NCBI GenBank assembly: GCA_015152465.1
Contig: SUTX01000001.1
Span: 94,600-158,599 of the forward strand
Length of the DNA stretch: 64,000 bases
Reading direction: 5' to 3'
Origin: Cyanobacteria bacterium SIG31
Lineage (GTDB): Bacteria > Cyanobacteriota > Vampirovibrionia > Gastranaerophilales > Gastranaerophilaceae
The notes under the pieces were generated by a model. The model did not search any database. It worked only from the letters and a program-made list of their open reading frames with translations, and had not been told where the DNA came from. Positions 18,287 through 27,552 of the stretch are shown piece by piece (position 1 is the stretch's first letter; every line of letters starts with the position of its first letter). Made by a program: the position numbers and the translations under genes.

Positions 18287-18312
18287 AAAAAGGAACTATA
18301 AAGGAAAGATAT

Positions 18313-19308
18313 ATGGGATTAGCGGCATCACAAGCTAGATTTTTATGTCTGACGGCTCGCAAAGCGGACGTCGAGCTTGGCATTTCTCTCCGTTCTATGG
18401 ATAAAATGTCTCTCACCCGTGAAATGTCTGAACTTTCTAGTGAATATTATAGTAAATTACAAGCTAAAACTATCTCTTATTATCATAATGGTAAATATAA
18501 TAAGATGAATTATAACTATTTAATGGGATATGGATCAAACTACACTGCCATTTGGAATCAAGATAAGCAAGCATTGAAAGATAATAACTCAATGATTTTG
18601 ACAGATTACAATGGACGAGTTGTAATGTCAGATGCTTATTCAAGAGCTATAACTTCTGTGTTAGGACCTGGTGCGATGGATACTAATGGTAGAGGGGGGA
18701 CGTTCTCTACTACAGAAATTCCAAAAATTTTAGCAGCTCTTTGTCCTGGATTTACGCCAGAAACATTCCAACAAGTTATTGATGAGCAAGGGCTTACTAG
18801 TGCATACGATGCTCATAATGTAAACACATTAACAGGTGAAGATACTGGAGAAAATGTTGTAATAGATAATTCTTCAACTACAACAGAGAAAGTGAAAGCT
18901 TTAATAGATTTTTATTATCCAATATTCTCTGCGGCTGCAGCTAACGGTTGGACAAGTGAATACAATAAAGACATGGCAACTAATGAGGATTATGTATCAG
19001 ATGCTCTTGTAACAGGTTCGTTCCAACTTGCAACAGTAAATGAGGTGGGTGAATATGATGAGGGTAACTCCCTTACATACTTTATTACTGCAGGCTTGGT
19101 TGAATCAAGATCTGACTCTGATGTTAGAGAAGAAATTACAGCTTGGTATAATGCTGAAAAAGAAATAATTTCTTCTAAAGAAACATATTTAGATTTACAA
19201 ATTGATGAACTATCAACAGAGCTAGAAGCTATTAATACAGAATTACAAGCAATTCAATCCTTGATTGATGATGCTGTAAGTTCAGTCTTTGATTGGGGTT
19301 CAGGCTAA
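18313..19308 (+). CDS. Unknown protein under late-flagellar sigma-28 control
   Basis: 331 residues and no recognised family. It begins MGLAASQARFLCLTARKADV without a signal peptide. The middle is polar and Asn/Thr rich (SNYTAIWNQDKQALKDNN). The last 60 residues form a coiled coil (KETYLDLQIDELSTELEAIN then TELQAIQSLID) ending in SSVFDWGSG. The ATG at 18313 follows AAGGAAAG; upstream in-frame starts fall in the GC-rich repeat and are rejected. The promoter at 18196 is a perfect FliA match, so the gene should be made with flagellin. Helical ends and absence of a signal peptide resemble axial proteins or substrates of the flagellar exporter. This is inference. Confidence 0.75.
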   Translation: MGLAASQARFLCLTARKADVELGISLRSMDKMSLTREMSELSSEYYSKLQAKTISYYHNGKYNKMNYNYLMGYGSNYTAIWNQDKQALKDNNSMILTDYNGRVVMSDAYSRAITSVLGPGAMDTNGRGGTFSTTEIPKILAALCPGFTPETFQQVIDEQGLTSAYDAHNVNTLTGEDTGENVVIDNSSTTTEKVKALIDFYYPIFSAAAANGWTSEYNKDMATNEDYVSDALVTGSFQLATVNEVGEYDEGNSLTYFITAGLVESRSDSDVREEITAWYNAEKEIISSKETYLDLQIDELSTELEAINTELQAIQSLIDDAVSSVFDWGSG

Positions 19309-19393
19309 CAAATAAAATAACAAAAAACTTAAAATGATAATAATGAACTAATTTTAGTTCAAAACCTTTATATTCCTTTTCTTTATTTTAAAA

Positions 19394-19424
19394 GGCTTAT
19401 TTCGTGATGAAATAAGCCCTTTCT
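19394..19424 (+). terminator. Terminator after the 18313 gene
   Basis: A 10-bp perfect stem GGCTTATTTC/GAAATAAGCC with loop GTGAT is followed by CTTTCTATTTTG. Confidence 0.7.
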
Positions 19425-19432
19425 ATTTTGTT

Positions 19433-19516
19433 GTCATTCCGTGCTTGACACGGAATCTCATATGCTTGGTTTTAAGTCTAGTTACTTATGCGATACCGGC
19501 TCAAGGCCGGTATGAC
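19433..19516. repeat. Double-hairpin intergenic repeat
   Basis: Two 8-bp hairpins, ATTCCGTG-CTTGA-CACGGAAT and ATACCGGC-TCAAG-GCCGGTAT, are framed by GTCAT and ATGAC, which are mutually complementary. The two loops are also complementary. The form resembles the widespread GTCATTCC...GATCCGG type of dispersed bacterial repeat. It lies between convergent genes. Confidence 0.7.
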
Positions 19517-19527
19517 GTAATTTCTTG

Positions 19528-21306
19528 CTAATTTTCTTTACGAACAGTTGATTTGATGTGTAATTCTCTTAATTGTTGTAAAGAAGCTTCACCAGGAGCA
19601 TCTGACATTAAGCATTTAGCACTTGCGTTTTTAGGGAACGCAATTACGTCACGGATTGATTCAGTTCTGCAAAGTAATGCAACTAATCTGTCTAATCCAA
19701 TTGCTAAGCCAGCGTGTGGTGGTGTACCATATTGAAGAGCATTTACCATAAATCCAAATTTTTCAACAGCTTCTTCTTCAGTCAAGCCCAAAGCTTTAAA
19801 GATTTTCTTTTGAACTTCTGATGAGTGTATTCTAACAGAACCACCACCTAATTCAGTACCGTTGTATACAATATCGTAAGCAATTGATTTAATATTACCT
19901 AAATCACCGCTATCTAGTTTGTCAACATCTTCTAAGTTTGGAGATGTGAATGGGTGGTGCATTGCCATATATCTGCCCTCTTCTTCAGAGTATTCAAACA
20001 TAGGGAAATCAACAACCCAAAGAAGATTGTGTTTGTTTTCATCGATTAAGTTTAATGATTTACCAAAGTGTAATCTTAATCTGCCCATAATATCATAAAC
20101 AGCTTTTGGTTTATCAGCTACGAAGAAGATTATATCGCCAGCTTGTGCTTGAGCTCTGTCTTGAATAGCTTTTGCTTGGTCTTCTGTAACGAATTTTAAT
20201 ACAGGAGACTTAGCTGTGCCGTCTTCTTGGTAAATAATATTAGCTAAAGCTTTTGCTCCGAATGATACTGCAAGTTTTGTAATATCGTCAATATCTTTTC
20301 TAGAATAACTTGCACCGCCTGGAATTCTTATACCACGAACAATACCGCCATTTTGAAGAGTTTTCTTAACAATTTCAAATTCAGATTCAAGGATAATATC
20401 ACCAAGGTCAAATAATTCTAAGCCAAATCTTGTATCAGGTTTGTCAGAACCATATCTATCCATTGCTTCTTGCCAAGGCATTTGAATAAATGGAGGTTTA
20501 ATTTCAACTCCTGCAGCTTTGAATGCGTCGACCAATAAGCCTTCAACAGTTTCTATTACGTCTTGTTGTTCAACAAATGATAATTCCATATCGATTTGAG
20601 TGAATTCTGGTTGTCTGTCAGCTCTCAAGTCTTCGTCACGGAAACATTTTGCTATCTGATAGTATCTTTCAATACCACCAACCATCAATAGTTGTTTAAA
20701 GATTTGTGGTGATTGAGGAAGTGCAAAGAATTTTCCTTCTTGAACACGAGATGGAACTAAATAATCTCTAGCACCCTCTGGAGTTGTTTTGATTAAAATT
20801 GGAGTTTCAACTTCCAAGAAACCTTGACCATTTAAGTAATTTCTTACTGCTTGGCAAATATTGTGTCTTGTAGTTAAATTATGAAGCATTTTTTCATTTC
20901 TGATATCAAGATAACGATATTTTAGACGAACATCTTCAGATACATTATCATCACCTAAAACAAAAGGTAAAACTTTTGATTCAGAAAGAATTTCTACTGA
21001 ATCTGGATACATTTCCACTTGTCCTGTTGGATATTTTTCGTTATAAGTTTCTTCAGGACGGCGAGTTACTTTTCCTTTTGCAGTAATAACATATTCACTT
21101 CTTACTTTTTCTAAAACTTTATGCACATCAGGATTAACTTGAGGGTTTGCAACAATTTGGAAAAAACCACTTCTGTCGCGTAATTCAATAAATAGAATTC
21201 CACCTAAGTCACGAACGGTAGAAACCCAGCCTGATAGTGTAACTTCTTGATTTTCAAGTGCTAAATTCATTTCTCCACAGTTATGTGTTTTTAATCTAGT
21301 TTTCAA
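19528..21306 (-). CDS. aspS: Aspartyl-tRNA synthetase
   Basis: 592 residues, the usual bacterial AspRS length. Order: OB-fold anticodon domain (VTLSGWVSTVRDLGGILFIE), class II motif 2 (FRDEDLRADRQPEFTQID), GAD insertion domain (about 280-430), and motif 3 near the end (GTPPHAGLAIGLDRLVALL). The bacterial insertion and length suggest the discriminating or non-discriminating type cannot be told from sequence alone. The start is a TTG: GGGAGATTAAGAAA lies directly upstream, and the N-terminus LKTRLKTHNCGEMNL aligns with the family. It follows the two paralogous membrane-protein genes on the same strand after a hairpin. Confidence 0.97.
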   Translation of the reverse strand: MKTRLKTHNCGEMNLALENQEVTLSGWVSTVRDLGGILFIELRDRSGFFQIVANPQVNPDVHKVLEKVRSEYVITAKGKVTRRPEETYNEKYPTGQVEMYPDSVEILSESKVLPFVLGDDNVSEDVRLKYRYLDIRNEKMLHNLTTRHNICQAVRNYLNGQGFLEVETPILIKTTPEGARDYLVPSRVQEGKFFALPQSPQIFKQLLMVGGIERYYQIAKCFRDEDLRADRQPEFTQIDMELSFVEQQDVIETVEGLLVDAFKAAGVEIKPPFIQMPWQEAMDRYGSDKPDTRFGLELFDLGDIILESEFEIVKKTLQNGGIVRGIRIPGGASYSRKDIDDITKLAVSFGAKALANIIYQEDGTAKSPVLKFVTEDQAKAIQDRAQAQAGDIIFFVADKPKAVYDIMGRLRLHFGKSLNLIDENKHNLLWVVDFPMFEYSEEEGRYMAMHHPFTSPNLEDVDKLDSGDLGNIKSIAYDIVYNGTELGGGSVRIHSSEVQKKIFKALGLTEEEAVEKFGFMVNALQYGTPPHAGLAIGLDRLVALLCRTESIRDVIAFPKNASAKCLMSDAPGEASLQQLRELHIKSTVRKEN

Positions 21307-21402
21307 TTTCTTAATCTCCCTATAAGTATGTTTATTTGCTTTAAAATCGTATCAAAAAAGGGTTCAAATATCAATAGCGAAGTAAAAAACTATTGATTGA
21401 AT

Positions 21403-21443
21403 AAGATGAGGCGGATTTTCTATTAAGAAAATCCGCCTCGTCT
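21403..21443. terminator. Long hairpin between the 23093 gene and aspS
   Basis: GAGGCGGATTTTC / GAAAATCCGCCTC, extended outward with wobble pairs to about 18 bp, loop TATTAA. The T tract is poor on both strands, so it may attenuate rather than end transcription into aspS. Confidence 0.6.
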
Positions 21444-21461
21444 TATTTTGTGTATGATAAA

Positions 21462-23093
21462 TTATGCTATTGCTTGTTGTTTTTGAGCTTCTTCTGCAAG
21501 CTTGGCTTTACGTTTTTTATCAAGTTTGTTTGTAATATAGATATTTAAGTTTGGAATTCCTAAACCTAGAACAAGACCAGAGAATGCATATCCTGCTAGT
21601 TGAGCTTTATTTAGTGTTCCAAGACGTTTTTTAGTAGCTTTTTTGATTTCAGGAGCCAAGTTGTCTAAGTCTTTCATCATTTCTTTAAATGTTTTAGCGA
21701 TAGTCTTTTCTCCATCCTTTTTAACTGTATCAACTCCATTTTTAGCTAAAGTTTCAATTAACACTTCGTCTCTAGTTTTTAAGCTTGAGTTGAATACTCG
21801 TTTGAAGAAATTTTGTTTACTAACTTCTTCTGTACGGTTCATAACAGATTTATCGAGACCCTCAGCAGCCATTTTATTAACAATATCACCTAAAACTAGC
21901 CAGCTTAAGAAGCCCAAAGTATCTTTAGTTAAAGCTTCTCTAAGCTCGTCTTTGTCACGAGTAGCTAAGAGTCTTGAGATGATAGTTAAACCATAGACAC
22001 CTTTTAATTGGCTAAGTGTTGGCCAGAAACCTTTGAATGCCATTTTATCCATAAAGCCTTTCAAGCCAGTACCTAAAGTTGCAAGGGTTAATCCAAAGAA
22101 ACCTGCTCCTGCAGCCCCTTTCATTAGCTTGAACTCTGTGCTAGTATCCTTTGTTCTACCTTCAACCCCAACGAAACCGTCTGAACCAGTTTTTTTCTTT
22201 GTTAGATAAATGTTGAGAGGTTGTATAGACATACCAACGGCTGTAGCTAGAGCAAATCCAGCACCAGCACGAGTTTTCATAAACTTGCTAAGTTTTTGAA
22301 CAAAAGCATTTTCTTTTATAGATTTGTTATTTCTTACTTGTTCTAAGAATGCTTCTGAGACTTTTTCTTCGTTAAAAGATTTAGATACTTTAAATAAATC
22401 TTCAAGGAAAGTTTTCAAATCTGTAGTACTTGCGATTTTTTTGTCTGCGGATTCAAGAACATATTTGGCTTGTGCTCCGGTTTTTTCTGTGATTTTATTT
22501 ATTACGACATTAATTGAGTCGGCAGTTTTAGAGCTGTTCCACTCCTTGAAGTTTAAATTTTTATTAGAAATAACACCATCAAGAATTTTAGCAACTTCGT
22601 CTACTGTATCATCTGCAAGTCTAACAAAACCATCTTTATCAGCTCCAATAGCAGTAGGGTTAAAGGCTTTAATGTTTGATAATGTTTCCTTTAAATATTC
22701 AATTTGTTGTTTTCCATTTTTGATTTGATTAGCCTTGTTTTCAGCTAATATATTCAATGTTTCTGGAGCGGCAAAAATTGTATTAACTTTAGTCCCAAAC
22801 TTTTTGTCGATTCCCATTAATGCAGCTGTAGCAAGTCCACTCCCTAATCCATATACACCAATTAAAGAGTGGTTAGCTGTTCCTGATGCTTCACGTCGAG
22901 CAGTTTCTAAACCTGCTGCTGGACCACGTCCAACCATATCAGTAGTTGTTCTTGGGATAACCATGAAAGCTAAGTCAACGCCGTTTGCTCCTACTGCTTG
23001 GTTAGTTGCTAGGTATCTTAAAAAAGCATCGCCAGCACCTCTAAATTGCGGTTGTTTTTGTATATTATTTTGTTGTAACTGTTGTACTTTCAT
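21462..23093 (-). CDS. Lineage-specific membrane protein, paralogue 1 (F-R-G motif)
   Basis: 543 residues, no known family. The N-terminus has QPQFRGAG (Phe17-Arg18-Gly19). Several hydrophobic stretches are seen (SLIGVYGLGSGLATAALMG, GAGAGFFGLTLATLGTG, AGYAFSGLVLGLGIPNL), separated by helical soluble parts. It is clearly paralogous to the next gene upstream (23134): shared FKGFWPTLSQ versus FKGWFPTMDQ, TARREASG versus AFRRESSG, and RDKDELREAL versus DDKNELAEST. Both end in a hydrophobic segment followed by a basic tail (NKLDKKRKAKLAEEAQ). GAAGGT is 8 bases upstream. Probably an envelope protein; function unknown. Confidence 0.7.
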   Translation of the reverse strand: MKVQQLQQNNIQKQPQFRGAGDAFLRYLATNQAVGANGVDLAFMVIPRTTTDMVGRGPAAGLETARREASGTANHSLIGVYGLGSGLATAALMGIDKKFGTKVNTIFAAPETLNILAENKANQIKNGKQQIEYLKETLSNIKAFNPTAIGADKDGFVRLADDTVDEVAKILDGVISNKNLNFKEWNSSKTADSINVVINKITEKTGAQAKYVLESADKKIASTTDLKTFLEDLFKVSKSFNEEKVSEAFLEQVRNNKSIKENAFVQKLSKFMKTRAGAGFALATAVGMSIQPLNIYLTKKKTGSDGFVGVEGRTKDTSTEFKLMKGAAGAGFFGLTLATLGTGLKGFMDKMAFKGFWPTLSQLKGVYGLTIISRLLATRDKDELREALTKDTLGFLSWLVLGDIVNKMAAEGLDKSVMNRTEEVSKQNFFKRVFNSSLKTRDEVLIETLAKNGVDTVKKDGEKTIAKTFKEMMKDLDNLAPEIKKATKKRLGTLNKAQLAGYAFSGLVLGLGIPNLNIYITNKLDKKRKAKLAEEAQKQQAIA

Positions 23094-23133
23094 TTTTTTT
23101 ACCTTCTACTAGTGTATTGTTCAAACCTTTAAG

Positions 23134-24798
23134 CTATTTTGTTTTCGATCGGTTTAGAGGTTTTTCTAAGTCATTTGGTTCTTGAGCTGAAGGGCTCGCA
23201 TTATTTTGAGCCATTTTTATGGCTTCTTCATGCTTTTTCTTTGTTTTGCTGCGTGTAAATATTGGAATAATCAACCCAAGTAAGACTAATGATACACCTA
23301 AGTTAGCTACTTGACAAGCTGAACGTAAATTAGTTGCTCGCTTAAGTTCTTTTGCAATTTGTTTTTCCTGTTCAGGTGTCGGTGTTGCACCTTTTAATGC
23401 TTCTTTAGTTTTACTTATGACTTCTTCTGAAGATTTAATATTAACATCTTTAACCCAATGCCAGAAGCGTTTTATAATATTTGCATCTTTGCTAATAGGT
23501 TTTGTATCATTTAGTAATTGGACGCCTGTTTTATTTTCAATGATAGTAGCAGTAGCTTTACCTGCATAATCTCCTAAGAAATATAGTCCTGAGAATGTCG
23601 CAATATCTCTTACTGTTGATTCTGCGAGTTCGTTTTTATCGTCTGCTGCAGCCATACGAGAAGCAAAGGTTGTTGTTGAAATTATTCTCGCTTGGTCCAT
23701 TGTTGGGAACCAACCTTTGAACTCAAACATGTTCCAGCTTGGTTTTTTCATCATTGATAATAGACCAACACCAATCATTGAAGTAATTGATATAATTTTT
23801 TGTTTTAATAAACCTTCTTGAGATTTTTTTCTAACTTCTTCGTTTTGTTCTTTTCCGAAATCTTCATAGATAGGTGCGCCCTTTGTCCCAGACATTTTTT
23901 CGGTAATCCAACGGTTAATATATTGCATTGAAGCTGCAAGAGGAAGAACTATTAACATACCAATTGCACTTTTTGATTTGACAAGTTTTTTGCTCTTTTG
24001 AGCAAATTCATTAATATTCATCTTTTCAGCAACATTATTAAAACCTTTGAAGAATTTCACTGAATCTTCAAGTAAAGTTTTAACAGTTGAAGCTTTAACT
24101 GTACTTTTCCCACCGCCTAATGCTATGTTTTCATACACATGGGTTTTATCTGCAATTTCTTTTGCAATTCTTTTAGTAGCTTCCTTTATTTGTTTATTGC
24201 TTTTATCTTTAGTCAATTCAGAGAGTTCTTTTGCATATTTTTCTATTTCAGCTTCAGTGAGAACATCTCTAAATATAACTTTATTTTTACCGTGATATCC
24301 TTCAGTATTACGGATAATTTCTTTTAATGATTCTTTAAAATTTTCAAGCTTGTTAGTAGCTAGGTTATAATTTTCTGATTTAGCTAATTGAGAAGAAATT
24401 TCTGTTGCTCTGTTGATAAGGCTGTTATCTGCCCAGCAAGAAGCCATGTCTGTACCTTTCGGCATTATCATTTTATTTAAACCTAAAGCTGCCCCCCAAG
24501 TAATTACACTTGGTATTAAACAGTTTACAATAAGTCCAGAAGACTCTCGCCTAAATGCTTCAAAGCCTGCAAACCAGTTTGTTAATGATTCAACAAAAGT
24601 TCTTGGTAAAATAGCAGAAAACATGTCGACTACAGCAACATTTATCATTGGGTTCTTTTCGCATTCTTGAATCCCCCAGAGTAATGCAGACCAAGGACCA
24701 CCCTTAAAGCTAGGAGATGAAACAACCTTGCTGTTATTTGGGGTGGAAATTCGTACGCTATTTACATTTCTGTTTTCTACACCAATTTTATTTATCAT
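23134..24798 (-). CDS. Lineage-specific membrane protein, paralogue 2 (F-K-G motif)
   Basis: 554 residues, no known family. The N-terminus carries SSPSFKGGPW (Phe31-Lys32-Gly33). Hydrophobic stretches include LIVNCLIPSVITWGAALG, IGMLIVLPLAASM, IISITSMIGVGLLSMM and VANLGVSLVLLGLIIPIF, the last followed by the basic tail TRSKTKKKHEE. It shares order and local motifs with the downstream paralogue, from which it is separated by 40 bases. The ATG at 24798 gives better spacing to AGAAG than the ATG at 24804. A TATAAT-like box lies on minus about 30 bases upstream. The pair is probably a tandem duplication in one operon. Confidence 0.7.
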   Translation of the reverse strand: MINKIGVENRNVNSVRISTPNNSKVVSSPSFKGGPWSALLWGIQECEKNPMINVAVVDMFSAILPRTFVESLTNWFAGFEAFRRESSGLIVNCLIPSVITWGAALGLNKMIMPKGTDMASCWADNSLINRATEISSQLAKSENYNLATNKLENFKESLKEIIRNTEGYHGKNKVIFRDVLTEAEIEKYAKELSELTKDKSNKQIKEATKRIAKEIADKTHVYENIALGGGKSTVKASTVKTLLEDSVKFFKGFNNVAEKMNINEFAQKSKKLVKSKSAIGMLIVLPLAASMQYINRWITEKMSGTKGAPIYEDFGKEQNEEVRKKSQEGLLKQKIISITSMIGVGLLSMMKKPSWNMFEFKGWFPTMDQARIISTTTFASRMAAADDKNELAESTVRDIATFSGLYFLGDYAGKATATIIENKTGVQLLNDTKPISKDANIIKRFWHWVKDVNIKSSEEVISKTKEALKGATPTPEQEKQIAKELKRATNLRSACQVANLGVSLVLLGLIIPIFTRSKTKKKHEEAIKMAQNNASPSAQEPNDLEKPLNRSKTK

Positions 24799-24879
24799 AC
24801 ACATTTCTTCTAATGCAATATAAATGATTATATCAACATATATATATAATTAAAAGCACCTAAAATTTAAAATTGCGTC

Positions 24880-24902
24880 TTTTCTTTACAATGTAAAGAA
24901 AA
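24880..24902. promoter_or_regulatory. 23-bp palindrome, possible operator
   Basis: TTTTCTTTACA-A-TGTAAAGAAAA is a perfect inverted repeat with 11-bp arms and a single central base, in the space between divergent genes. There is no T tract suited to termination. It is a plausible dimeric-regulator site. Confidence 0.4.
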
Positions 24903-25091
24903 TATTAAGAAAAATTTTTGAATATTTATTTATTAATAGGATGTTTTAATGGGATAATCTATGAAACGTAAAATTATTGGTAATTGAACGTGTTTATGGC
25001 TATTATGCTTAAGTTAAATAATGGCATGGTTGTTTGTAAAATTTTGTTAAGTTGTTATCCATATTTAGCACTATACTTTAATTATAAATAC

Positions 25092-25100
25092 TGTTATAAT
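25092..25100 (+). promoter_or_regulatory. Extended -10 promoter of surE
   Basis: TGTTATAAT is a perfect TGnTATAAT element about 42 bases before the surE start. The -35 region is not well conserved. Confidence 0.6.
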
Positions 25101-25141
25101 GTAAAAGTGAGTGTTTATTACGTTTAGAAGAGGAAAACTGG

Positions 25142-25942
25142 ATGAAAATACTTATTTCCAATGACGACGGAATACTTGCTAATGGTATCCGTGCGTTGAT
25201 TGAAGCATTAGCCCCTTGTCATGATGTTTATGTTGTAGCTCCTGATAGAGAAAGAAGTGCAGCAGGGCATTCATTGACTTTGCATACACCAATCAGGGTT
25301 GAAGAAGTTGAGCCTAAGTATGGGGCTAAACGTTGTTGGATGACTTCTGGCACACCTGGTGATTGTGTCAAAATGGCAATTACTGCAATTTTGGAAGAAA
25401 ATGAAAAACCAGATTTAGTTATTTCTGGATTAAACCACGGTCCAAATTTAGGTATTGATGTTATATATTCGGGTACGGTTAATTGTGCTTTAGAGGGAGC
25501 AATGTTAGGATATCCAAGTATTGCGACATCTTTGACAACTATGCGAAATGATTACGAGGATTTTAAAGTTGCAGCGGAGTTTATTGCCGAATTAATTCAA
25601 AAACTTGATGCGTATAAAATCCCACCAAAAACAGTTTTAAATATAAATGTTCCTGGTTTGGAAAAAGAAGATATTGCAGGGATAGCTGTTACTGAACTTG
25701 GTGGTAAAATGTTTACAAATGCTTACGAGAAGCGTGTGGACCCTCGTGGTAAAGTTTATTATTGGATGGCTGGAGAATTAGTTAATGAATCAGAAGAAGC
25801 ATTTAATAGTGATATTACTGCGGTAAGAAACAATATGATATCAATTACTCCTATAACTTATGATATGACTCGTAAAAATCATATTGATGAACTTCAGGAC
25901 AGTCTATGTAAAGAAGATTTTTGTGATTGGTATAATGACTAA
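25142..25942 (+). CDS. surE: 5'/3'-nucleotidase SurE
   Basis: 266 residues. Dephosphorylates nucleoside monophosphates, using a divalent metal. The acidic metal site SNDDGILANGI is at residues 6-16. The family signatures GTPGDCVKMAI and SGLNHGPNLGIDVIYSGTV then CALEGAMLGYPSIATS are intact. AGAAGAGGAAAA just before the ATG is a good ribosome binding site. It has its own promoter and terminator; no pcm or rpoS-type neighbour is seen. Confidence 0.97.
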   Translation: MKILISNDDGILANGIRALIEALAPCHDVYVVAPDRERSAAGHSLTLHTPIRVEEVEPKYGAKRCWMTSGTPGDCVKMAITAILEENEKPDLVISGLNHGPNLGIDVIYSGTVNCALEGAMLGYPSIATSLTTMRNDYEDFKVAAEFIAELIQKLDAYKIPPKTVLNINVPGLEKEDIAGIAVTELGGKMFTNAYEKRVDPRGKVYYWMAGELVNESEEAFNSDITAVRNNMISITPITYDMTRKNHIDELQDSLCKEDFCDWYND

Positions 25943-25962
25943 TTAGTCTAAAAGTATAATTT

Positions 25963-26005
25963 AAAAGAGGGTAAATTAGCTTTTTAGGTAATTTACTCTT
26001 TTTTA
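25963..26005 (+). terminator. Terminator after surE
   Basis: AAAAGAGGGTAAATTA pairs with TAATTTACTCTTTT with a two-base bulge, followed by TTTT. Confidence 0.7.
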
Positions 26006-26024
26006 ATGAGGTTATTATGAATGT

Positions 26025-26186
26025 ATGAAAATATCCTCATTTTTTAAAATTTTGAATAGAAAAATTGAAAAGTATGACAAAATGGCAACAAATCCATTTA
26101 TGCAGCCACAGTCATTTATTTTGGTATGGATTGAGGAAGCTAAAGATGATTTGTATCAAGAAAGAGATGATTCTATAATATTATGA
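26025..26186 (+). CDS. Small hypothetical protein (53 residues)
   Basis: A short open frame MKISSFFKILNRKIEKYDKM to DDSIIL. The N-terminal half is basic and amphipathic, the C-terminal half acidic (EEAKDDLYQERDD). A GAGG lies 13 bases upstream, farther than ideal. The composition looks protein-like and it fills the gap between surE and the convergent glgC. It may be real, but evidence is limited. Confidence 0.4.
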   Translation: MKISSFFKILNRKIEKYDKMATNPFMQPQSFILVWIEEAKDDLYQERDDSIIL

Positions 26187-26205
26187 TTACATGTATTTCA
26201 AAACT

Positions 26206-27441
26206 CTACAGCCTAGCGTTTTTAGGTACAACTGTTACGCCACCATCAGAGACGTAGAAACCTCTTGCGATGTCTTCTTCCCTATTTACACCAATTTTTG
26301 TGTATGGTGGGATATCAACATTTTTATCGATAATTGCTTTCCTGATTTCTGCGTATCTACCTACATTTACATTTTCCATTAGTATGCTGTCTGTTACTTG
26401 GGCGTAGCTGTTGATTCTTACTTTTGGTGAAAGAACACAATGAGATAGAGCACCACCTGAAACGATACAGCCTTCTGAGACCATAGAGTTTGTAGCCATA
26501 CCTATTCTATCGCCCTCTTGCCAGATAAATTTAGCTGGAGGGTAGTTGTAATTAAAAGTTCTTAATGGCCAATCTTTTGAGTATAGATTCAACTCTGGTT
26601 CGTATTCAAGTAAATCCATATTAGCTTGCCAATAAGCATCAATACAGCCAACGTCTCTCCAATAACCTTTTTCTTTTTTGGTTATACCAGGAAAGTGGTT
26701 TTCTGCAAAATTGTATACAAAAACTCTTTTACCTTGATTTAATAGCATTGGTATAATATTTTTACCAAAATCGTGGTTCGATTCTTCGATTTTAGCATCT
26801 TCTTCTAATGCGTTTACTAAAGTTTCTTTATTAAAGATGTAGTTTCCCATTGAAGCAAGGCACATGTTTGGATTACCTGGAATTGTTTTAGGTGGAGTTT
26901 GAGGTTTTTCAACAAAGCCTGTTAATCTCCAGTTTTCGTCAACTTCAATAATTCCAAACTCAGATGCTTCTTCAATTGGAATGGGAATTGCTGAAATTGT
27001 TAATTCTGCACAATTCTTTTTATGGAACTTTTGCATTTGCCATACATCCATTTTATAAATATGGTCCCCACCAAATACGCAAACGTAGTCTGGGTCTTCA
27101 TCGTGGATATGGAAAATGTTTTGATATACAGCATCTGCGGTCCCTTTATACCAGCTTCCACCAGTTCTCATTTGTGCTGGGACTAGGTCTACATATTGAT
27201 CTAAAAATGGCGATAAGTTCCAACCTCTTGTTATGTGCTTGTTTAAAGAGTCAGACTTATATTGAGTTAATACTTTGATTTTAAAGAAGCCAGAGTTGAT
27301 AAAATTATTTAAAACAAAATCAATAATCCTGTATCTTCCACCAAATGGAACCGCAGGCTTGGCTCTATCTTGTGTTAGCGGAAATAGTCTTTTTCCAACA
27401 CCACCTGCGAGAATCATAACCAAAGTATCATCAATAGACAT
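26206..27441 (-). CDS. glgC: Glucose-1-phosphate adenylyltransferase
   Basis: 411 residues. Makes ADP-glucose, the committed step of glycogen synthesis. Seen directly: the nucleotide loop [31 protein letters not shown], the sugar-binding [19 protein letters not shown], and the C-terminal left-handed beta-helix with [20 protein letters not shown]. The segment [19 protein letters not shown] is shared with cyanobacterial and plant enzymes. The ATG at 27441 is set by AGGAGGG just upstream; a longer frame to 27651 is not supported. No glgA or glgB is adjacent. Confidence 0.97.
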   Translation of the reverse strand: MSIDDTLVMILAGGVGKRLFPLTQDRAKPAVPFGGRYRIIDFVLNNFINSGFFKIKVLTQYKSDSLNKHITRGWNLSPFLDQYVDLVPAQMRTGGSWYKGTADAVYQNIFHIHDEDPDYVCVFGGDHIYKMDVWQMQKFHKKNCAELTISAIPIPIEEASEFGIIEVDENWRLTGFVEKPQTPPKTIPGNPNMCLASMGNYIFNKETLVNALEEDAKIEESNHDFGKNIIPMLLNQGKRVFVYNFAENHFPGITKKEKGYWRDVGCIDAYWQANMDLLEYEPELNLYSKDWPLRTFNYNYPPAKFIWQEGDRIGMATNSMVSEGCIVSGGALSHCVLSPKVRINSYAQVTDSILMENVNVGRYAEIRKAIIDKNVDIPPYTKIGVNREEDIARGFYVSDGGVTVVPKNARL

Positions 27442-27552
27442 ATAAAACCCTCCTAACTCAATGTTATTGTAGCAAATTTTTAATAGAAATGCACTAATCC
27501 TTTGGTATGATAAAGGCTTGAAACAAAATGCTAATAAGGATATAATTTTTTT

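Larger units (their letters stand above)
24799..25141. other. Gap between divergent genes
   Basis: About 340 very AT-rich bases with no supportable gene. It holds a 23-bp palindrome (24880-24902) and the surE promoter (25092-25100). Confidence 0.6.

Noticed and set aside
18241..18312. Upstream extension of the 18313 gene
   Set aside because: The extension translates the GC-rich palindromic repeat; ATG 18313 has AAGGAAAG just before it and the sigma-28 promoter at a normal distance.
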